Below, piece after piece: positions 46,510-50,023 of a DNA stretch of 50,023 bases. Position 1 is the stretch's first letter; the number at the start of each line of letters is the position of its first letter. Location of the stretch: the NCBI RefSeq assembly GCF_001949145.1, contig NW_019091418.1, positions 3,366,065 through 3,416,087 on the forward strand. The letters are read 5' to 3'. The translations under genes and the position numbers were made by a program. The stretch is from Acanthaster planci (lineage: Eukaryota; Echinodermata; Asteroidea; Valvatida; Acanthasteridae). The notes under the pieces are model-generated. The model searched no databases, was not told where the DNA came from, and was given only the letters and a program-made list of their open reading frames with translations.

Positions 46510-48620
46510 AATAAATTCCCACCTTTAGCACACTTTTCTCAATGCTTTTAATACTGTTTGACATAGTTCATATCACGAATCTGAAGAATTTAAAAAAATT
46601 TCAAACTAGTCTTCCTTCTGTTGAAAATATTTTTAGTAGACATGTACATGTACCAAAGAGTGTCATATGTTGTTTAAGCATGAGATAAAAAATGACCTGA
46701 AGTTTTACTTTTCAATGAATAAAACAACAGCTTGATCCTGTTTGTCTCTACTGATGTTTGTCTGGTGTTACAGTACCTGTAGTTCTCATTATTGTCTTTA
46801 TTGTAGGACACAATGCATTCAATTTGTTTCAAACTTTGGTTTCAGCAAATTTCAAAGCGCTACCACGTTTTAAAACTCTATTATTTGTGAATTGTGGCTC
46901 ACATTTGACAAGCAGTCGCAAAACATACATTTTACAGTTTGTCTGTTTATAAGTGGACGATGAAAATTAACAAAACTGGACTGGAATGAAAAAACAAACA
47001 AACAACCCAACAAACAAAACCAAACCTACAACAAATCACCCTTCTTTAAAAATCTTACTCCTTCAAAAGTCAATTCTTCACCTTGCAAGTTTGACTTTGT
47101 ACTGGTTTTCAAAACTAATAAAAATAACACAGTAGCATCAATAAACGAGAACTTCTAGAATGCACACTGAACCCTGTACATATTCACATGTACATTCAAA
47201 ATGTTAATATTTCCTTGTTATGTGCAGGTTTTTCATTCCTTTGACTAAAAGTTTTGAGTGCTGCTCTGCCAAGTCATTCCGTCACTAGGAAACAAGGACT
47301 ACTTTTTCAGTACAACCTTCAAGTCATTACACATGCCCGCAGTATCCTATGGGAGGTACAATGTGTGTGTACCCCTCCTACATCTTTAGTCACAGAACAT
47401 CCTTCAGGCTCTAACCATTTCTGGATCAAGCCTTGTACTTAATCCCTTGAGATTTTCCACTCCATTGCCTAATGCCCAAACCCTAGGGGCAGGTGGAATG
47501 CCCCTCACTAGTGTTTTCTCTCACTCTTTCTATACAGACCCAGGCTTAGGAACTAGTCCCCAAGTCAAGTGAAACTCCCGCCATCAAACCACAAAGGACC
47601 ACCTGATCGGAAGTTGCATCTCCTGTGAACTGAACCCACAAAACAAACAGCTGATCATTTCCTGTCAGCTGTTGACTTTGAATAAAAGACCAGAGAGCTA
47701 AAATGTAGCACAACAGTGTCAAGCCGAACCTAACCCATGGGAGACCATTGAGAGAATGTACTCAGAATGAAGCGTAACTTTTACAATGACAACACAATTC
47801 AGTGTGTTAATTGCCTAAATTCAGGACTTAAGTATTTGGTACATTTCAGTGATACCGGTAGTGTTAAAGCAATTAGCTTAGGTTATTTGTACAGCCATCA
47901 ATGTTCCTTTGTGAGTGAATGCTCTCTTTTGAATGAATGGAGGGAGGTAAGGAATACAAGGCTGGTACATGCGTGACCAATAACAAAAGAGGATTGGTCA
48001 CTTCTCAAGAGGTTTGGCAAGTAACTGTTTCCGGTGTTGACCCTATCATAGAGAAAGGACTTAGGACCTTGTTCTACAATCCTATGGAGCCAAATACTTA
48101 AGTGTGTTAGGATTATTTGTGAGTGGTTTCACCTTTTCATGGATCACATTCAGGCCTTTTATCACTGATGATGTTAATCTTTTCTCTGTGCTCCATGGTA
48201 AAACTAAATATATTTCCAGTTTGGGAATCCATCTAAGTATATTTCCCTAAGTGAATTATCTGTCAACATACACATTACATGCACCTTTGAAGTGAATAAA
48301 GAATGATAATGAATTCTCTTTGAACAGAAAAAAGACATCCAAAATAAAATTTTAATCTGCATAAAAACCTACAGCCTTTCAATATGTAACACTGACAAAT
48401 ATCAAGAGGGTTAAAACAACAGGAATTTGGCTGTGAGGGAAAGCTGTATGTGTTTTTTACAGGATACAAACACATGGAAAGTGATGAGTCAGAAACGTAT
48501 CTTCTTCACGTACAGTACCAAACAACCAAAACCCTGTAACAACCAGCCCCTCCGATTAATTCTCTAAAATCAGACAAAAAATAGGCTGAGGAGAACACAG
48601 CTTCAATGTATGAGGTACAC
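46510..48620. other. Intergenic, no recognised feature
   Basis: AT-rich with a CAAA-rich simple stretch near 46988-47035. No supported exon, RNA gene or element. Confidence 0.55.
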
Positions 48621-48770
48621 AATTGATTTCAAACTATTACTATTTGTTTAGTAGGTAATTTTCATTGATTCATCACTCTTGGAAATTAGAAAATGCATTC
48701 TTAACTTACAAAATCATATGTCAGATGTGACAGGGACACAAAAATTGACCTCTAATTTCTGGAATTACCC
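48621..48770 (-). mobile_element. MITE-like element, copy 2 (one end missing)
   Basis: The reverse complement runs parallel to copy 1 (38214 onward): GGGTAATTCCAGAAATTAG, TGTGTCCCTGTCACATC, TTTTCTAATTTCCAAGAGTG, AACAAATAGTAAT, ending at GAAATCAATT. The second terminal repeat is absent. It is better preserved than copy 1 in the interior. Confidence 0.85.
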
Positions 48771-49339
48771 ATTGGGTAAAGTGATCACTGACCATTTAGG
48801 ATATCATAGATACTGCACAGATGAAGAACAATAGTACATGCTTCTAGCTATTAATGAAAAAAGGTACTGCTATGTTTTTTGTTGCCATGTAAACTGCAGA
48901 TTCTTCCCACATATTAATTTAATTTTGTTTCACTAACATTTTGTTAATTTTGTTATATTTCCATCTGTCATGAAATGGGTACCAGTATGAAATTAATTAC
49001 ATAATTACAACATACAAAAAGATATGGGAAAAACTAAAAACTGAGCATCATATAGGTATCAGCTGAAGAGTTTTGTACACTAACCTATTAACACAGAAAA
49101 ATAATCACATCAAACAACAAAATAAGATGAAAGATAACGTGATCACTGAATCAATTATAACTTGACTCTGCAAAACAAACTGAGAGGTCAAATTTAAGGA
49201 GGTCTGGTAAATTTGCACAAATGTTGCCGACATGAAGTGAATGTTAAGAGTACTGCTACTCTTAAGTTATACAATGAAATTCTCTTGTATTGGGCAGATT
49301 CTGGCAGCATTGTAGGTCTCCAGACTGTCTCAAGACATT

Positions 49340-49470
49340 TTTTTGTGGTCTTGGTCTTGTCCTGTCGAATTCTCCATTTTGGGAGTCTTGGTTTCAGAAG
49401 TGTTGGTCTCAGTCTTGGTCTAAGTCTTGGATTTCAAAGTCTCCGGTCTCCCCGTCAAGACCACAGCAAA
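49340..49470. mobile_element. Small GTCTTGG-rich element with terminal inverted repeats
   Basis: TGTGGTCTTG (49344-49353) is perfectly inverted as CAAGACCACA (49456-49465), with TTTT/AAAA further out. The interior is a GTCTTGG-rich degenerate repeat (GTTGGTCTCAGTCTTGGTC). Similar GGTCTTG words cluster at 1535-1605. Confidence 0.5.
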
Positions 49471-49497
49471 ATGCACATGCAGCCCTTGTGAGCTTAC

Positions 49498-49574
49498 CTC
49501 CGCTTGAGTCAAGTATGGATGAATATGCAACACTGTAATATTCAAACTTTCCACCATGAAGATTGAAATCAGCG
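49498..49574 (-). CDS. Candidate 77-nt exon of an unidentified gene
   Basis: On the minus strand, CCATTTCAG|CGCTG and GGAG|GTAAGC bound a frame reading ADFNLHGGKFEYYSVAYSSI and LDSSGG. A possible preceding exon (49730 to about 49632, ending ...SPWLCPVLEI) would splice in phase. Composition looks coding but I recognise no family, and the plus strand also has an open frame here. Confidence 0.2.
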
Positions 49575-50023
49575 CTGAAATGGAGACTAGTCAATGCAGC
49601 ACGTTGCAACCTCATTCCAAGTTTTTACTTTATTTCCAGGACAGGACACAGCCATGGGGAAGTACTGCTCAACACCACGGAGAAGAAATTGAAAGTGCTG
49701 GAACTTGCCCACACTACATGTATGCCATTTATTTCACAGGTGCACAAATGCCTTTACATGCTTGTGTGGGAGTATGTGTATATGTAACACATGTGTCTGG
49801 TCACACACATTCATTCATATGCTGCATGCTGTTTATTACACTACGTGCTGCCTTTTGCGACATTATCATATAAAAATTGGAGAAACATAATGGCCCTGCA
49901 ATGTCAAATTGCAGTGGTGCTGTTTGGTTACAAGTACAGGGAAATGGGGGGGGAGGGGAAACAGAAAAGCAGGCATGAAACACGGTGCAGGAGGTAATTT
50001 TTGCACACAGACAAGACACCTGT
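49575..50023. other. Right end, ambiguous
   Basis: The plus strand has an acceptor-like TTTATTTCCAG (ending 49639) followed by an open frame with HGEVLLNTTEKKLKVLELAH and a donor-like CAG|GTGCAC (49740). The minus strand has the competing frame described for the candidate exon at 49498. Neither can be confirmed inside the window. Confidence 0.2.

Noticed and set aside
1-50023. CRISPR array, prokaryotic operon or viral genome
   Set aside because: No regularly spaced repeats, no tightly packed frames, and clear spliced animal genes are present.

Overview
The window is nuclear DNA from an animal, most likely a marine invertebrate. Genes are split by short GT-AG introns, intergenic space is long and AT-rich, and there are tRNA-derived SINE remnants, a decayed CR1/L2-type LINE and MITE-like elements. 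The palindrome ACATGTAC recurs very often. That abundance, and the protein resemblances, would suit an invertebrate deuterostome (echinoderm, hemichordate or cephalochordate), but I cannot name the species and a lophotrochozoan is not excluded.

Three protein-coding genes are secure. (1) Positions 74-7346, minus strand: the 5' part of WDHD1 (And-1/Ctf4), the replisome adaptor. Ten coding exons can be read with intact frame and GT-AG junctions, covering about the first 493 residues (N-terminal WD40 propeller, acidic linker, start of the central SepB domain). The gene runs off the left edge. (2) Positions 14316-16121, plus strand: a single-exon coding region for a SOCS4/SOCS5-type suppressor of cytokine signalling, with SH2 domain and SOCS box. 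Its 5' UTR is probably spliced from a promoter near 11.53 kb. (3) Positions 40352-41365, minus strand: an intronless divergent class A GPCR.

WDHD1 and SOCS4/5 stand head to head. Human WDHD1 and SOCS4 are also divergent neighbours on chromosome 14q22, so this looks like conserved microsynteny. The intergenic space carries E2F-type sites on the WDHD1 side, a fused E-box/CRE plus ETS site on the SOCS side, and three copies of an apparently uncharacterised hairpin repeat.

From 16.1 to 40.3 kb and from 41.4 to 50.0 kb I recognise no gene confidently. These parts hold an ACATGTAC-rich tract (16-19.3 kb), a CTGT-rich simple repeat (25.9-26.1 kb), a LINE 3' tail (26.4 kb), a strong G-quadruplex candidate (28.05 kb, minus strand), a dead LINE of about 3 kb (32.3-35.4 kb, minus), a 240-bp MITE with terminal inverted repeats (38.2 kb) and a second partial copy (48.6-48.8 kb), a SINE and a 108-nt hairpin (38.6-38.8 kb), and two weak coding candidates on the minus strand (46.1-46.5 kb and 49.5 kb). 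No bacterial, viral or CRISPR feature is present.
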